Source of the DNA: Leptothrix cholodnii SP-6
Lineage (GTDB): Bacteria; Pseudomonadota; Gammaproteobacteria; Burkholderiales; Burkholderiaceae_C
Reading direction: 5' to 3'
Length of the DNA stretch: 64,000 nucleotides
Assembly (NCBI RefSeq): GCF_000019785.1
Contig: NC_010524.1
Coordinates: forward strand, 3,150,001 to 3,214,000
The notes beneath the pieces were generated by a model, which was given only the letters and a program-made list of their open reading frames with translations, was not told the DNA's origin and did no database searches. Shown here piece after piece: positions 19,505 to 29,916 of this stretch (position 1 is the first letter of the stretch; each line of letters opens with the position of its first letter). Both the position numbers and the translations under genes were made by a program.

Positions 19505-20261
19505 GGCACCGGGACACCGGCTATCGGCCGCCACCGGCATCGACCGGGGCGACCGACTCTATCAACAAGATCAGGTCGAGATCTTCTCCCACCCACGTGT
19601 GTCCGGCTGTCTGCTCGCGGTACTCGCCGACGGCATGGGCGGCAAGAGCGGTGGCCGCAAGGCGGCCGATCAGGTGCTGCTGATCGCCAAGCAGCTGTTC
19701 GAACGCTTCGTGCCCGGCAAGGACAACGCCGCCGACCTGCTGCGCAAGCTGGTCGAGGAGTCGCACCTGCTGATCAAGCTGACCGCCATCACCTCCGAGC
19801 AGGAGCCGCACAGCACCATCGCCGCCAGCCTGCTGCTGCCGAGCCGCGAATGCCACATCATCCATGCGGGCGATTCGCGGGTCTACGTGTTCAGGGGTGC
19901 GCAGATGTTGAGCCGCACCTTCGACCACTCGCTGGTGCAGCGCCTGATCGAGCAGGGCGAGATCCGCGAAGAAGAAGCCAACGACCACCCGCACGGCCAC
20001 CTGCTGATCGGCTGCCTGGGCGCCGACGAGGATCCGCCGATCACGCTGGCCCGCCACGACCAGCTCGAGGTGGGCGACTCGGTGCTGCTGTGCAGCGACG
20101 GCCTGTGGCACTACTTCACCCCGCGCGAACTGGGCACCATCACGCATGCGCTGCGTCCGCGCGACGCCAGCAAGATGCTGATCAGCAAGGCCCGCCAGCG
20201 CGCCCGTGGCGGCGGCGACAACCTGTCGCTGGCGCTGGTGCGGGTCGACACGCTGGCCTGA
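19494..20261 (+). CDS. PP2C-type serine/threonine phosphatase
   Basis: This 255-residue protein is a PPM/PP2C family metal-dependent phosphatase that removes phosphate from Ser/Thr residues. Metal-binding positions are visible: RGD near 18-20, LADGMGG with Asp46, HAGDSRVY with Asp127, CSDGLW with Asp202, and GGDNLS with Asp242. No transmembrane segment is present, so it is cytoplasmic. No partner protein kinase lies in the window. It is divergent from the ydcH-like gene and convergent with zapE across a strong hairpin. Confidence 0.93.
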   Translation: MTLKAPGHRLSAATGIDRGDRLYQQDQVEIFSHPRVSGCLLAVLADGMGGKSGGRKAADQVLLIAKQLFERFVPGKDNAADLLRKLVEESHLLIKLTAITSEQEPHSTIAASLLLPSRECHIIHAGDSRVYVFRGAQMLSRTFDHSLVQRLIEQGEIREEEANDHPHGHLLIGCLGADEDPPITLARHDQLEVGDSVLLCSDGLWHYFTPRELGTITHALRPRDASKMLISKARQRARGGGDNLSLALVRVDTLA

Positions 20262-20270
20262 CGCCCGACC

Positions 20271-20303
20271 CGCGCGCTGGCTCACCTGCCGAGCCAGCGC
20301 GCG
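20271..20303. terminator. Perfect 13-bp hairpin between convergent genes
   Basis: CGCGCGCTGGCTC (20271-20283) pairs exactly with GAGCCAGCGCGCG (20291-20303) around a 7-base loop. It lies in the 48-base gap between the convergent phosphatase and zapE genes, which suggests a bidirectional terminator. There is no U-tract on either strand, so it is not a textbook intrinsic terminator. Confidence 0.6.
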
Positions 20304-20309
20304 CTCGCA

Positions 20310-21410
20310 TCAGGTCAGCGAGGTGTCGACGTCGCGCCGCTCGAGCGCCAGGAATTCGGCCGACTGCATCTCGGTCAGGCGCGAGACCGTGCGCGGGAAC
20401 TCGTGCGCCAGCGGGCCTTCGGTGTAGAGCGCTTCCGGCGGCACCGCGGCCGAGACGATCAGCTTGACGCGACGGTCGTACAGCACGTCGACCAGCCAGG
20501 TGAAACGGCGTGCCTCGGACGCCAGCTTGGGTGGCATCAACGGCACGTTCGACAGGATCAGCGTGTGGAACTGCGTCGCCAGCTCGAGGTAGTCGTTCTG
20601 AGAACGCGGCCCGCCGCACAGCGCCTTGAAATCGAACCACACCACGCCGCCGGCCTTGCGACGAGCCTGGATGCTGCGTTGCTCGATCTGCAGCACCGGC
20701 TCCTCGTCACGCGCCTCGGCCAGCTCGTCGAAAGCCGCGCCCAGCGCCGCATCGGCCTGCGGGCCCAACGGCGTGTGGTACAGCTTCACATGCTCGAGCG
20801 TGCGGCGGCGGTAGTCGGTGCCGTTGTCGACGTTGATGACCTCCATCTGCGCCTTCAGCAGCGCGATCGCGGGCAGGATGCGGTCGCGGTGCAGGCCGTT
20901 CGGATAGAGCCCGTCTGGGTGGAAGTTCGACGTCGTGATGATCGAGACGCGATTGCGGAACAGCGCGTCGAGCAGCCGGTGCAGGATCATCGCGTCGGTC
21001 ACGTCGGCGACGTGGAACTCGTCGAAGCAGATCAGCCGGAAACGCCGCGCGATGCGCCGGCCGAGCTCGTCGAGCGGGTTCTGCACGCCCTTGAGGTCCT
21101 GCAGCTCGCGGTGCACCTCGCGCATGAACTCGTGAAAGTGCAGCCGGGTCTTGCGCGTCAGCGGCACGGCCTGGAAGAACGCATCCATCAGGAAGCTCTT
21201 GCCGCGCCCCACCCCGCCGTACATGTAGACGCCGCGCGGGATCGGCGGGCGCACCAGCGCCTTGGTCAGCGCATTGCTGCGCCGCGACTTGTAGGCCGCC
21301 CACTCGTCCTGGCAGCGCTGCAATGCGGCGACGGCGCGCAGCTGGGCCGGATCGGCCTGGTAACCCCGCTCGATCAGGGTCTGGTGATAGAGCTCGGTGA
21401 CGCTGGTCAT
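20310..21410 (-). CDS. zapE: Cell division ATPase ZapE (AFG1 family)
   Basis: ZapE is an AFG1-like AAA-type ATPase that acts at the division site and in membrane protein turnover. The 366-residue product shows Walker A GGVGRGKS at about 65-72, Walker B RLICFDEFHV, and the family motif TSNFHPDGLYPNGLHRDRILP. Length matches the family. It lies downstream of lpdA on the same strand, but an intrinsic terminator separates them. Confidence 0.93.
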   Translation of the reverse strand: MTSVTELYHQTLIERGYQADPAQLRAVAALQRCQDEWAAYKSRRSNALTKALVRPPIPRGVYMYGGVGRGKSFLMDAFFQAVPLTRKTRLHFHEFMREVHRELQDLKGVQNPLDELGRRIARRFRLICFDEFHVADVTDAMILHRLLDALFRNRVSIITTSNFHPDGLYPNGLHRDRILPAIALLKAQMEVINVDNGTDYRRRTLEHVKLYHTPLGPQADAALGAAFDELAEARDEEPVLQIEQRSIQARRKAGGVVWFDFKALCGGPRSQNDYLELATQFHTLILSNVPLMPPKLASEARRFTWLVDVLYDRRVKLIVSAAVPPEALYTEGPLAHEFPRTVSRLTEMQSAEFLALERRDVDTSLT

Positions 21411-21440
21411 GCTGCTGACGCTTGATCGGACAGGAAATGG

Positions 21441-21466
21441 AAAAAGGGGCGACTCGCGCCGCCCCC
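21441..21466 (-). terminator. Intrinsic terminator after lpdA
   Basis: On the minus strand CGCCCC-type arms (21446-21451 and 21460-21465) form a GC stem with an 8-base loop, followed by TTTTT (21441-21445). This is a good Rho-independent terminator for the sucA-sucB-lpdA operon, just past the lpdA stop and before zapE. Confidence 0.75.
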
Positions 21467-21492
21467 GTTCGGGATCAGACCGACGGCCTGGC

Positions 21493-22920
21493 TCAGAAGT
21501 TGAGCGTGCGCTTGTCGACGGCCAGCGCGGCTTCCTTGGTCGCCTCCGACAGCGACGGGTGCGCGTGGCAGATGCGCGCGATGTCCTCGGCCGAGGCCTT
21601 GAACTCCATCGCCACGACGGCCTCGGAGATCAGTTCGGAAGCGAACGGACCGACGATGTGCACGCCCAGGATCTCGTCGGTCGTGGCATCGGCCAGGAAC
21701 TTGACGAAGCCCGTGGTGTCACCCAGCGCACGCGCGCGACCGTTGGCGACGAAGGGGAACTGGCCCGCCTTGTACGCCACGCCGTCGGCCTTGAGCTGCT
21801 GCTCGGTGCGGCCGACCCAGGCGATCTCGGGCGAGGTGTAGATCACCCACGGGATGGTCGCGAAGTTCACATGGCCGTGCTGGCCGGCGATGCGCTCGGC
21901 CACCGCCACGCCTTCTTCCTCGGCCTTGTGCGCGAGCATCGGGCCACGCACCACGTCACCGACCGCCCACACGCCCGGCAGGTTGGTCTTGCAGTCGCCG
22001 TCGACCACGATCGCGCCGCGCTCGTCAAGCGCCAGGCCGACCGCTTCGGGGTTCAGGCCGATGGTGTTGGCGACCCGGCCGATCGAGACGATCAGCTTGT
22101 CGACCGCCAGCGTCTGCTCGGCGCCCTTGTCATCGGTGTAGGCCACGGTGACGCCGGCACCACTGGTGTCGACGGCCGAGATCTTGACGCCGAACTCGAA
22201 CTTCAGGCCCTGCTTCTTGAACGCCTTGAGCGCTTCCTTGGCCACGCCTTCGTCGGCGGCGCCGAGGAAGTTGGGCAGCGCTTCGAGAATGGTCACTTCA
22301 GCGCCCAGGCGACGCCAGACCGAGCCCATTTCCAGGCCGATCACGCCCGAGCCGATCACGCCCAGCTTGGCCGGCACCGCGCCGATGCGCAGCGCGCCGT
22401 CGTTGGACAGCACCTTGTCTTCGTCGAACGCGGCACCCGGCAGCGCACGGGCATTGGAGCCGGTGGCGATGATGATCTGCTTGCCCACCAGCGTCTCGGC
22501 GGCGGCGCCGGCGACGTTGATCTCGTAGCCGCCCTCGACCGCCTTGGCGAACGAGCCGCGGCCGTGGAAGAAGCTGATCTTGTTCTTCTTGAAGAGATAC
22601 AGGATGCCGTCGTTGTTCTGCTTCACGACGGTGTCCTTGCGGCCCACCATCTTGGCGACATCCATCTTCAGGTTGTCGAGCGTGATGCCGTGGTCACCGA
22701 AGTGGTGGGCGGCCTGTTCGTAGTGCTCGGACGACTGCAGCAGCGCCTTCGACGGGATGCAGCCGACGTTGGTGCAGGTGCCGCCGGGAGCGGGGCCGCC
22801 CTTGTCGTTCTTCCACTCGTCGATGCAGGCGACGTTGAAACCCAGCTGCGCTGCACGGATGGCAGCGATGTAGCCACCGGGGCCGCCGCCGATCACGACG
22901 ACGTCGAATTGTTTGGACAT
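21493..22920 (-). CDS. lpdA: Dihydrolipoyl dehydrogenase (E3)
   Basis: E3 is the FAD flavoprotein that reoxidises lipoamide in 2-oxoacid dehydrogenase complexes. The 475-residue product has the FAD motif [13 protein letters not shown] (8-20), the redox-active disulfide Cys49/Cys54 in [13 protein letters not shown], an NAD-binding GxGxxG ([13 protein letters not shown]), and the C-terminal HAHPSLSEA dyad motif. It is the last gene of the sucA-sucB operon, so it most likely serves 2-oxoglutarate dehydrogenase. Confidence 0.96.
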   Translation of the reverse strand: MSKQFDVVVIGGGPGGYIAAIRAAQLGFNVACIDEWKNDKGGPAPGGTCTNVGCIPSKALLQSSEHYEQAAHHFGDHGITLDNLKMDVAKMVGRKDTVVKQNNDGILYLFKKNKISFFHGRGSFAKAVEGGYEINVAGAAAETLVGKQIIIATGSNARALPGAAFDEDKVLSNDGALRIGAVPAKLGVIGSGVIGLEMGSVWRRLGAEVTILEALPNFLGAADEGVAKEALKAFKKQGLKFEFGVKISAVDTSGAGVTVAYTDDKGAEQTLAVDKLIVSIGRVANTIGLNPEAVGLALDERGAIVVDGDCKTNLPGVWAVGDVVRGPMLAHKAEEEGVAVAERIAGQHGHVNFATIPWVIYTSPEIAWVGRTEQQLKADGVAYKAGQFPFVANGRARALGDTTGFVKFLADATTDEILGVHIVGPFASELISEAVVAMEFKASAEDIARICHAHPSLSEATKEAALAVDKRTLNF

Positions 22921-22942
22921 GTTCTTGACCTATCTCGCCCGA

Positions 22943-23287
22943 TCAGGCGGGTGGTTTGACGAGGGACGACGGCCCGCTCTCGAGGGGCACGAAGATCCAC
23001 ATCAGGATGTAGAGCAGCACGCCGGTGCCGGCAAAGAAGAAGAGCACCGCGAACACCAGGCGCCAGACCCAGGACTCGGCCCCGGTGATGCGTGCCAGCC
23101 CGCCGCAGACACCGGCGACCCAGCGGTCGCCGGCCGAGCGGCGAAAGTGATTGACCGCCACCACCGCCGGCGCAGGCATCGGCTGCGCCGTGAGCAACCG
23201 GGCCTTCGCGGCCGCGAACTCGTCATCACTGAGCACGCCGCGCTGGCGCAGTTGCTCGAGTTGCATCAGTTCGTCGGCCAGGCTCAT
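22943..23287 (-). CDS. Small membrane protein with SHOCT-like and PspC domains
   Basis: A 114-residue protein. Residues 1-30 (MSLADELMQLEQLRQRGVLS, then a DDEF motif) form a SHOCT-like short domain; about 55-112 is a PspC domain with the RWVAGVCGGLA motif and a membrane segment (LVFAVLFFFAGTGVLLYILMW). PspC proteins act in phage-shock membrane stress; the role here is unknown. A perfect AAGGAG precedes the ATG. It sits between sucB and lpdA on the same strand, 22 bases from lpdA, an unexpected place for such a gene. Confidence 0.85.
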   Translation of the reverse strand: MSLADELMQLEQLRQRGVLSDDEFAAAKARLLTAQPMPAPAVVAVNHFRRSAGDRWVAGVCGGLARITGAESWVWRLVFAVLFFFAGTGVLLYILMWIFVPLESGPSSLVKPPA

Positions 23288-23343
23288 GGCGGTCTCCTTG
23301 CGGTGGCAGGCCCGCACGCACGGCGCGCGGGCTCAGGTGACGC

Positions 23344-24585
<1,242 letters not shown>

Positions 24586-24653
24586 TTGGATTCTCTTGTT
24601 CGATAGGAAGGTGCGGCGCGTCGACAGACCGGCCCGGCCGGTCAAACACACGC

Positions 24654-24685
24654 GGTGGAGACGGCGCGCGGCGCCCGCCTCCACC
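24654..24685 (-). other. Hairpin in the sucA-sucB gap
   Basis: GGTGGAG (24654-24660) pairs with CTCCACC (24679-24685) in the 110-base gap between sucA and sucB, next to a second palindrome, GACCGG/CCGGTC (24627-24643). There is no T-run. It may stabilise the sucA message or set relative expression; no further support. Confidence 0.35.
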
Positions 24686-24695
24686 ACCCGTTACA

Positions 24696-27548
24696 TCACT
24701 TGGTCAGGACGAAGCCCTTGAGCTTGCCGAATGCCTGGTCGAGCAGAGCCTTCTGCTGTTCCTGGTGCAGGTGGGCGTAACCCACGGCCGGCGAAGCCGA
24801 TGCGGGGCGACCGGCGTAGCCGAGCTTCTGGCCGTCCTGCATGTTCTCGTGGATGTAGTGCTGCACGAAGAACCAGGCACCCTGGTTCTGCGGCTCGTCC
24901 TGGCACCACACGATGTCGTTCGCGTTCGGGTACTTCTTGAGCTCGTTGGCGAAGGCCTTGTGCGGGAAGGGATAGAGCTGCTCGACGCGGATGATCGCCA
25001 CGTCGTTGCTCTTCTTCTCGTCGCGCTTCTTGACCAGGTCGTAATAGACCTTGCCCGAACAGGCGATCACGCGCTTGACCTTGGCTGCGTCGATGCCGGT
25101 ATTGAGCTCGCCGATGACGGTGCGGAACTCGCCCTTGGTGAACTCGACCAGCGTCGAGGTGGCGTCCTTGTTACGCAGCAGCGACTTCGGCGTCATGATG
25201 ACCAGCGGCTTGCGGAACTGGCGCACCATCTGGCGACGCAGCACATGGAAGATCTGGCTGGCCGTGGTCGGCTGCACGATCTGCATGTTGGTGTCGGCGG
25301 CCAGCTGCATGAAGCGCTCCAGGCGTGCCGAGCTGTGCTCGGGGCCCTGGCCTTCGTAGCCGTGCGGCAGCATCAGCGTCAGGCCGTTGACGCGGCCCCA
25401 CTTGACTTCGCCCGAGGCGATGAACTGGTCGATCACGACCTGCGCGCCGTTGGCGAAGTCGCCGAACTGCGCTTCCCAGATCGTCAGCGTGTTGGGTTCG
25501 GCGGCGGCGTAGCCGTATTCGAAGCCCAGCACCGCCTCTTCCGACAGGATCGAGTCGATGACGGTGAAACCGGCCTGGTTGTCGCCGACGTGCTGCAGCG
25601 GGATGTAGGTGCCTTCGTCCCACTTCTCGCGCTTCTGATCATGGATCACGGCATGGCGGTGCGTGAAGGTGCCACGGCCGCAGTCCTCGCCCGACAGGCG
25701 CACCGGATACCCGGCAGCCACCAGCGAGGCAAACGCCATGTGCTCGCCCATGCCCCAGTCGACGTTGATCTCGCCACGGCCCATCGCGGCGCGGTCGTCG
25801 AAGACCTTCTTGACCAGCGGGTGCGGGCTGACGCTGGCGGGAATGGTGGTCAGGCGCTCGGCCAGACGCTTCCACTCGGTCAGCGGAATCGCGGTGTCGG
25901 CCGCGTCGGTCCACTTCTTGCCCAGGAACGGAACCCAGTCGACCGCGTACTTGCTCTTGAAGTTGCTGATGACCGGATCGACCGTGTGACGGCCTTCGTC
26001 CATCGCGGCGCGATAGGCCTTGGACATGTCGTCGCCGATGGTCTCGCCCAGACCCTGGGCGGCCAGCTTGTCGGCGTACAGGCGACGGGTGCCGGGGTGG
26101 GCACTGATCTTCTTGTACATCAGCGGCTGGGTCAGCGCCGGCGTGTCCTGCTCGTTGTGGCCGAGCTTGCGGAAGCAGATGACGTCGATGACCACGTCCT
26201 TGCGGAAGGCCATGCGGAACTCGAGCGCCAGCTGGGTGGCCAGCACGACGGCTTCCGGATCGTCACCGTTCACGTGCAGCACCGGGGCATCGATCATCTT
26301 GACGATGTCGGTGCAGTACAGCGTCGAGCGCAGGTCGCGCGGGTCGCTGGTGGTGAAGCCGATCTGGTTGTTGATGATCAGGTGCACCGTGCCGCCGGTG
26401 GAATAACCACGCGTCTCGGACAGCGCCAGGGTTTCCTGGTTGACGCCCTGGCCACCGAAGGCCGAGTCGCCGTGCACCAGCACCGGCAGCACCTGGGCGC
26501 CGATGGTATCGCCGCGACGGTCCTGGCGCGCACGCACCGAGCCTTCGACGACCGGGTTGACGATTTCCAGGTGCGAGGGGTTGAAGGCCAGCGACAGGTG
26601 GACCGGGCCGCCCGGGGTCGAGATGTCGGAGCTGAAGCCCTGGTGGTACTTGACGTCGCCGGCCGGCAGGTCTTCGGGCGCGGTGTGGTCGAATTCGGCG
26701 AACAGGTCCTTGGGCATCTTGCCCAGGGTGTTGACGAGCACGTTCAGGCGGCCGCGGTGGGCCATGCCGATGACGATCTCCTGCACGCCCTTCTCGCCGG
26801 CACGCTGCACCAGCTCGTCCATCGCGGCGATGAAGCTTTCGCCACCTTCGAGCGAGAAGCGCTTCTGGCCGACGTACTTGGTGTGGAGGAAGCGCTCCAG
26901 GCCTTCGGCCGCGGTCAGGCGGTCGAGGATGTGCTTCTTCTGCTCGACATTGAAGGTCGGCTTGGCACGGATGCTCTCGAGCCGCTCTTGCCACCAGCGC
27001 TTCTGCGTCTGGTCGGTGATGTGCATGAACTCGGCGCCGAGCGTGCTGCAGTAGGTCTCGCGCAGAGCCTGCAGGATCTGGCGCAGCGACATGTCCGCCT
27101 TGCCGAAATAGGTGTTCGTCGCGCTGAACGTGATGTCCATGTCGGACTCGGTCAGGTCGTAGAACGCCGGCTCGAGTTCGGGGATCTTCGGACGCTCCTG
27201 GCGCTTGAGCGGGTCGAGATCGGCCCAGCGGGCACCGACGTTGCGGTAGGCCGCGATCAGCGACTGGACGTGAACCTGCTTGCGCGCGACGGCGAGATCG
27301 GTCGAGCTGGCCTTGACGGCGAAGGCATTCGACTTGGCGCGCTGGGCGAACGATTCGATGACGGGGGCGTGAGCCACGTCACGGCTGTCGGTGCCGTCGG
27401 TGGCGGGAACGTGCTGGAGTGCGTCGAAGTAGGCGCGCCAGTTGTCCGGAACGGAGCCTGGGTTGTCGAGGTAAGCCTCGTACATCTCTTCCACGTAAGG
27501 GGCGTTGCCCCCGAACAGGTACGAGTTCGTCCTGTATTGCTGCATCAT
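24696..27548 (-). CDS. sucA: 2-oxoglutarate dehydrogenase E1 component
   Basis: SucA is the thiamine-diphosphate enzyme that decarboxylates 2-oxoglutarate in the citric acid cycle. The 950-residue product has the family start MMQQYRTNSYLFGGNAPYVE, the SucA-type MAHRGRLNVL and HGDSAFGGQG motifs, and a transketolase-like C-terminal domain (GYEGQGPEHSSARLERF). I use the first of two adjacent ATGs, which has an AGGTGAG before it; the frame stays open 21 codons upstream. It begins the sucA-sucB-lpdA operon. Confidence 0.97.
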   Translation of the reverse strand: MMQQYRTNSYLFGGNAPYVEEMYEAYLDNPGSVPDNWRAYFDALQHVPATDGTDSRDVAHAPVIESFAQRAKSNAFAVKASSTDLAVARKQVHVQSLIAAYRNVGARWADLDPLKRQERPKIPELEPAFYDLTESDMDITFSATNTYFGKADMSLRQILQALRETYCSTLGAEFMHITDQTQKRWWQERLESIRAKPTFNVEQKKHILDRLTAAEGLERFLHTKYVGQKRFSLEGGESFIAAMDELVQRAGEKGVQEIVIGMAHRGRLNVLVNTLGKMPKDLFAEFDHTAPEDLPAGDVKYHQGFSSDISTPGGPVHLSLAFNPSHLEIVNPVVEGSVRARQDRRGDTIGAQVLPVLVHGDSAFGGQGVNQETLALSETRGYSTGGTVHLIINNQIGFTTSDPRDLRSTLYCTDIVKMIDAPVLHVNGDDPEAVVLATQLALEFRMAFRKDVVIDVICFRKLGHNEQDTPALTQPLMYKKISAHPGTRRLYADKLAAQGLGETIGDDMSKAYRAAMDEGRHTVDPVISNFKSKYAVDWVPFLGKKWTDAADTAIPLTEWKRLAERLTTIPASVSPHPLVKKVFDDRAAMGRGEINVDWGMGEHMAFASLVAAGYPVRLSGEDCGRGTFTHRHAVIHDQKREKWDEGTYIPLQHVGDNQAGFTVIDSILSEEAVLGFEYGYAAAEPNTLTIWEAQFGDFANGAQVVIDQFIASGEVKWGRVNGLTLMLPHGYEGQGPEHSSARLERFMQLAADTNMQIVQPTTASQIFHVLRRQMVRQFRKPLVIMTPKSLLRNKDATSTLVEFTKGEFRTVIGELNTGIDAAKVKRVIACSGKVYYDLVKKRDEKKSNDVAIIRVEQLYPFPHKAFANELKKYPNANDIVWCQDEPQNQGAWFFVQHYIHENMQDGQKLGYAGRPASASPAVGYAHLHQEQQKALLDQAFGKLKGFVLTK

Positions 27549-27809
27549 CTTGCGCTCACCTTTTGCCCTGGTATCCAGGACCTCGATGGGTTGAAAAACC
27601 TTCCGCGACACGGCTTGACCGGTTGGCGGATTGCGACCCGCCTTGACTGTTGCCAGATAAGGGGACGGGAAGGACCTTGTTCGTCAGGCGGGTGACTGTA
27701 TCACCAGGGACCCGACGCGAAACTTGCAGCGACGCCTGAAAAGTGACGGGGTATATCCCGATGACACCGGCACACGGAGATGACTATCGCGAAGCAGGCG
27801 CACCGATGC
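27549..27809 (-). other. Gap upstream of sucA; promoter not resolved
   Basis: This stretch of about 260 bases must hold the sucA promoter and the end of the TIGR03790-type transcription unit. I see only weak -10 candidates on the minus strand (TACAGT and TTATCT) without matching -35 boxes, and a short palindrome CGGG-GTATAT-CCCG at about 27748-27761 that may act in termination of the upstream gene. Confidence 0.35.
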
Positions 27810-29093
27810 TCAGCGGCGGGCAAACGGAGCCGCCAAGGGCTCGCCCACGAAAACGCCCTGCTGCGGCCAGCGCACGCTCTTCCAGTACGCCTCGATCAGC
27901 GTGCTGCCCTGCATGTAGTGCAGCAACACGAGTTGCGGGTCGGGGAATTTCTGCGGGTGGTTGCAGGGCTCGCTGACCGTGCCGTAACTGGCGGTCGCGC
28001 CCGAGTCGATCCACGCCAGGGCGGTGGTCTGACCGGACAGCTGATCGAGTTGGCCGGCATACGACGTCAGGTGATCCCCCAATGCGCCGGGCACCCAGCC
28101 CAGCGTGTCGAGGCCATCGAGCACCGCCAGACCGGTCTGGACCATCAGAAGCCGATCCTGTCCGCGGGGCAGATCGCCTTGTGCAAGCTTGATCGCCACC
28201 CCGGCGCGCGGCACCAGGCCCGGCGGCGGAAACATCGGCGCTCGCACATTGCGCGCGGCATCGGTGGTGGCCATGAAATAGGCGTCCACCGGAATCGCAC
28301 CCCGCAAGCCGAGGCTCGCGTCAGCCGCGATGCCGCGATCGATCAACTGGCGGGCCGAGGCGGCGCTGCCGGCGGCCACCAGCATCGACGGACGGAATCC
28401 GTGATCACGAAACGGTTGCCCGCTGGCCGAGTTGAAATACGGCGACAGCGAGGTCTTGCCGCATGTGCTGCGGCACAGTTCGTCGTCGATCCCCAGCGCC
28501 AGCGCTGCGGTGATCGACATGCAGGAGACGGCGTAGGGCTGCACCCAGGTCAGCGCCAGCGCCTGCACCTGCGACCCGAAATGCGCATCGACATGCCGCT
28601 TCAGGACATCGAATTCAGGAACGGAAAGGCGGGCTTGCGTGGACAGTTCCAACCGCAGCACGTGAGCTGCGGGTATCTGCCGCTGGCGCACGTAGTACTC
28701 GCCCACCTCGACCGAATACGGATCGGCGGTATTGATCACCACCCCCAGTTCGGCCGGCATGACGCGCCCGATCACCCGGGGCGCCTGCGCGAACGTCCGC
28801 CGCACCGGCGCCGAAGCCGGCATCGATGCCGTCCGTGCTGCGGTGACGGGCAGCACGCCAGGCGCACTCGCTGACACCGCATGCTCCGACGCAGCGCTGG
28901 CGACACCGGCGGCAGCGCTGGCAGCAACGCGATCGCGCGCCGCTGCGGCAACGCCTTGTGCCTGTGCAGACACGCTGATGAGCATGGCAACCAGCATCGC
29001 AGCGGCCGGCATCGCGTTTGCACTCAGACGACACAAGGCCGCACGTTTGAACAGGCCCGAGGCCAAGGATGCTGACATCAACCTTTTCGCCAT
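27810..29093 (-). CDS. TIGR03790-type exported protein, function unknown
   Basis: The 427-residue product resembles the uncharacterised TIGR03790 family: ELGVVINTADPYSVEVGEYY, RQIPAAHVLRLEL, and the block ALALTWVQPYAVSCMSITAA. No enzymatic function is established that I know of. A basic start and hydrophobic stretch (AMPAAAMLVAMLISVSAQAQ, about 28-46) indicate a Sec signal peptide, followed by an Ala/Ser-rich region to about 110 and then the conserved domain. Start at MAKRLMSASLASG; an earlier ATG 14 codons upstream would overlap the divergent iclR gene. Only 34 bases separate it from that regulator. Confidence 0.75.
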   Translation of the reverse strand: MAKRLMSASLASGLFKRAALCRLSANAMPAAAMLVAMLISVSAQAQGVAAAARDRVAASAAAGVASAASEHAVSASAPGVLPVTAARTASMPASAPVRRTFAQAPRVIGRVMPAELGVVINTADPYSVEVGEYYVRQRQIPAAHVLRLELSTQARLSVPEFDVLKRHVDAHFGSQVQALALTWVQPYAVSCMSITAALALGIDDELCRSTCGKTSLSPYFNSASGQPFRDHGFRPSMLVAAGSAASARQLIDRGIAADASLGLRGAIPVDAYFMATTDAARNVRAPMFPPPGLVPRAGVAIKLAQGDLPRGQDRLLMVQTGLAVLDGLDTLGWVPGALGDHLTSYAGQLDQLSGQTTALAWIDSGATASYGTVSEPCNHPQKFPDPQLVLLHYMQGSTLIEAYWKSVRWPQQGVFVGEPLAAPFARR

Positions 29094-29127
29094 GCAAAAA
29101 TAGCTTTTACGATTCAAGAGCACAGCC

Positions 29128-29898
29128 ATGATCAAGAAAGACGGTCACACCCCGACGATCCAGGTACTGGAGCGGGTGTTCCATCTGCTGGACGTGCTGG
29201 CCACGCACCAGGATCCGGTATCGCTCAAGCAGATCAGCGAGCATACCGGGCTGCATCCGTCAACAGCCCATCGCATCCTCAACGACCTGGTGGCGGGGCG
29301 CTTTGTCGACCGCCCCGAGGCGGGCAGCTACCGGCTGGGCATGCGCTTGCTGGAACTCGGCAACCTCGTCAAGGCCAGGCTCGACGTGCGCGACGCGGCA
29401 CTGGGGCCGATGCGAGAACTCCACAAGCTCACGCATCAGCCCGTCAACCTGTCCGTGCGGCAAGGCGACGAGATCGTCTACATCGAACGCACCTATTCCG
29501 AGCGCTCCGGCATGCAGGTGGTGCGCGCCGTCGGTGGCCGGGCGCCACTGCATCTGACATCGGTCGGCAAGCTCTTCCTGGCCCACGACGACCCGCAACG
29601 GGTTCGTGCCTACGCCACGCGCACCGGCCTGGCCGGCCACACGCGCAACAGCATCACCGATCTGCCGCAACTCGAGCGTGATCTCGCCAAGGTCAGGCAG
29701 ACCACGCTGGCACGGGACAACGAAGAACTGGAACTGGGCGTGCGCTGCATGGCAGCAGGCATCTTCGACGATCAGGGCCGGCTGATCGCGGGGTTGTCGA
29801 TTTCGGCACCGACCGACCGCCTTGAAGAAGGCTGGAGCGAACGACTCCGGGAAACGGCCAGCCAGATCTCGAAGGCCCTGGGCTATCTGCCGGCCTGA
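29128..29898 (+). CDS. IclR-family transcriptional regulator
   Basis: A 256-residue IclR-family regulator with an N-terminal winged helix (about 12-70, VLERVFHLLDVLATHQDPVS through GLHPSTAHRILNDL) and a C-terminal effector domain (VRQGDEIVYIERTYS; LELGVRCMAAGIFD). The ligand cannot be read from sequence. It is divergent from the TIGR03790-type gene with a gap of 34 bases, so control of that neighbour is a reasonable inference. Convergent with pbpG. Confidence 0.9.
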   Translation: MIKKDGHTPTIQVLERVFHLLDVLATHQDPVSLKQISEHTGLHPSTAHRILNDLVAGRFVDRPEAGSYRLGMRLLELGNLVKARLDVRDAALGPMRELHKLTHQPVNLSVRQGDEIVYIERTYSERSGMQVVRAVGGRAPLHLTSVGKLFLAHDDPQRVRAYATRTGLAGHTRNSITDLPQLERDLAKVRQTTLARDNEELELGVRCMAAGIFDDQGRLIAGLSISAPTDRLEEGWSERLRETASQISKALGYLPA

Positions 29899-29916
29899 CG
29901 AGGCAGGCCGATCACC

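Noticed and set aside
24765..27695. Long open frame of 976 codons on the plus strand, opposite sucA
   Set aside because: It is the mirror of the sucA frame, is rich in Ala/Gly/Val/Arg/His with no recognisable domain, and the opposite strand encodes a fully conserved enzyme. Long antisense frames are common at this GC content.
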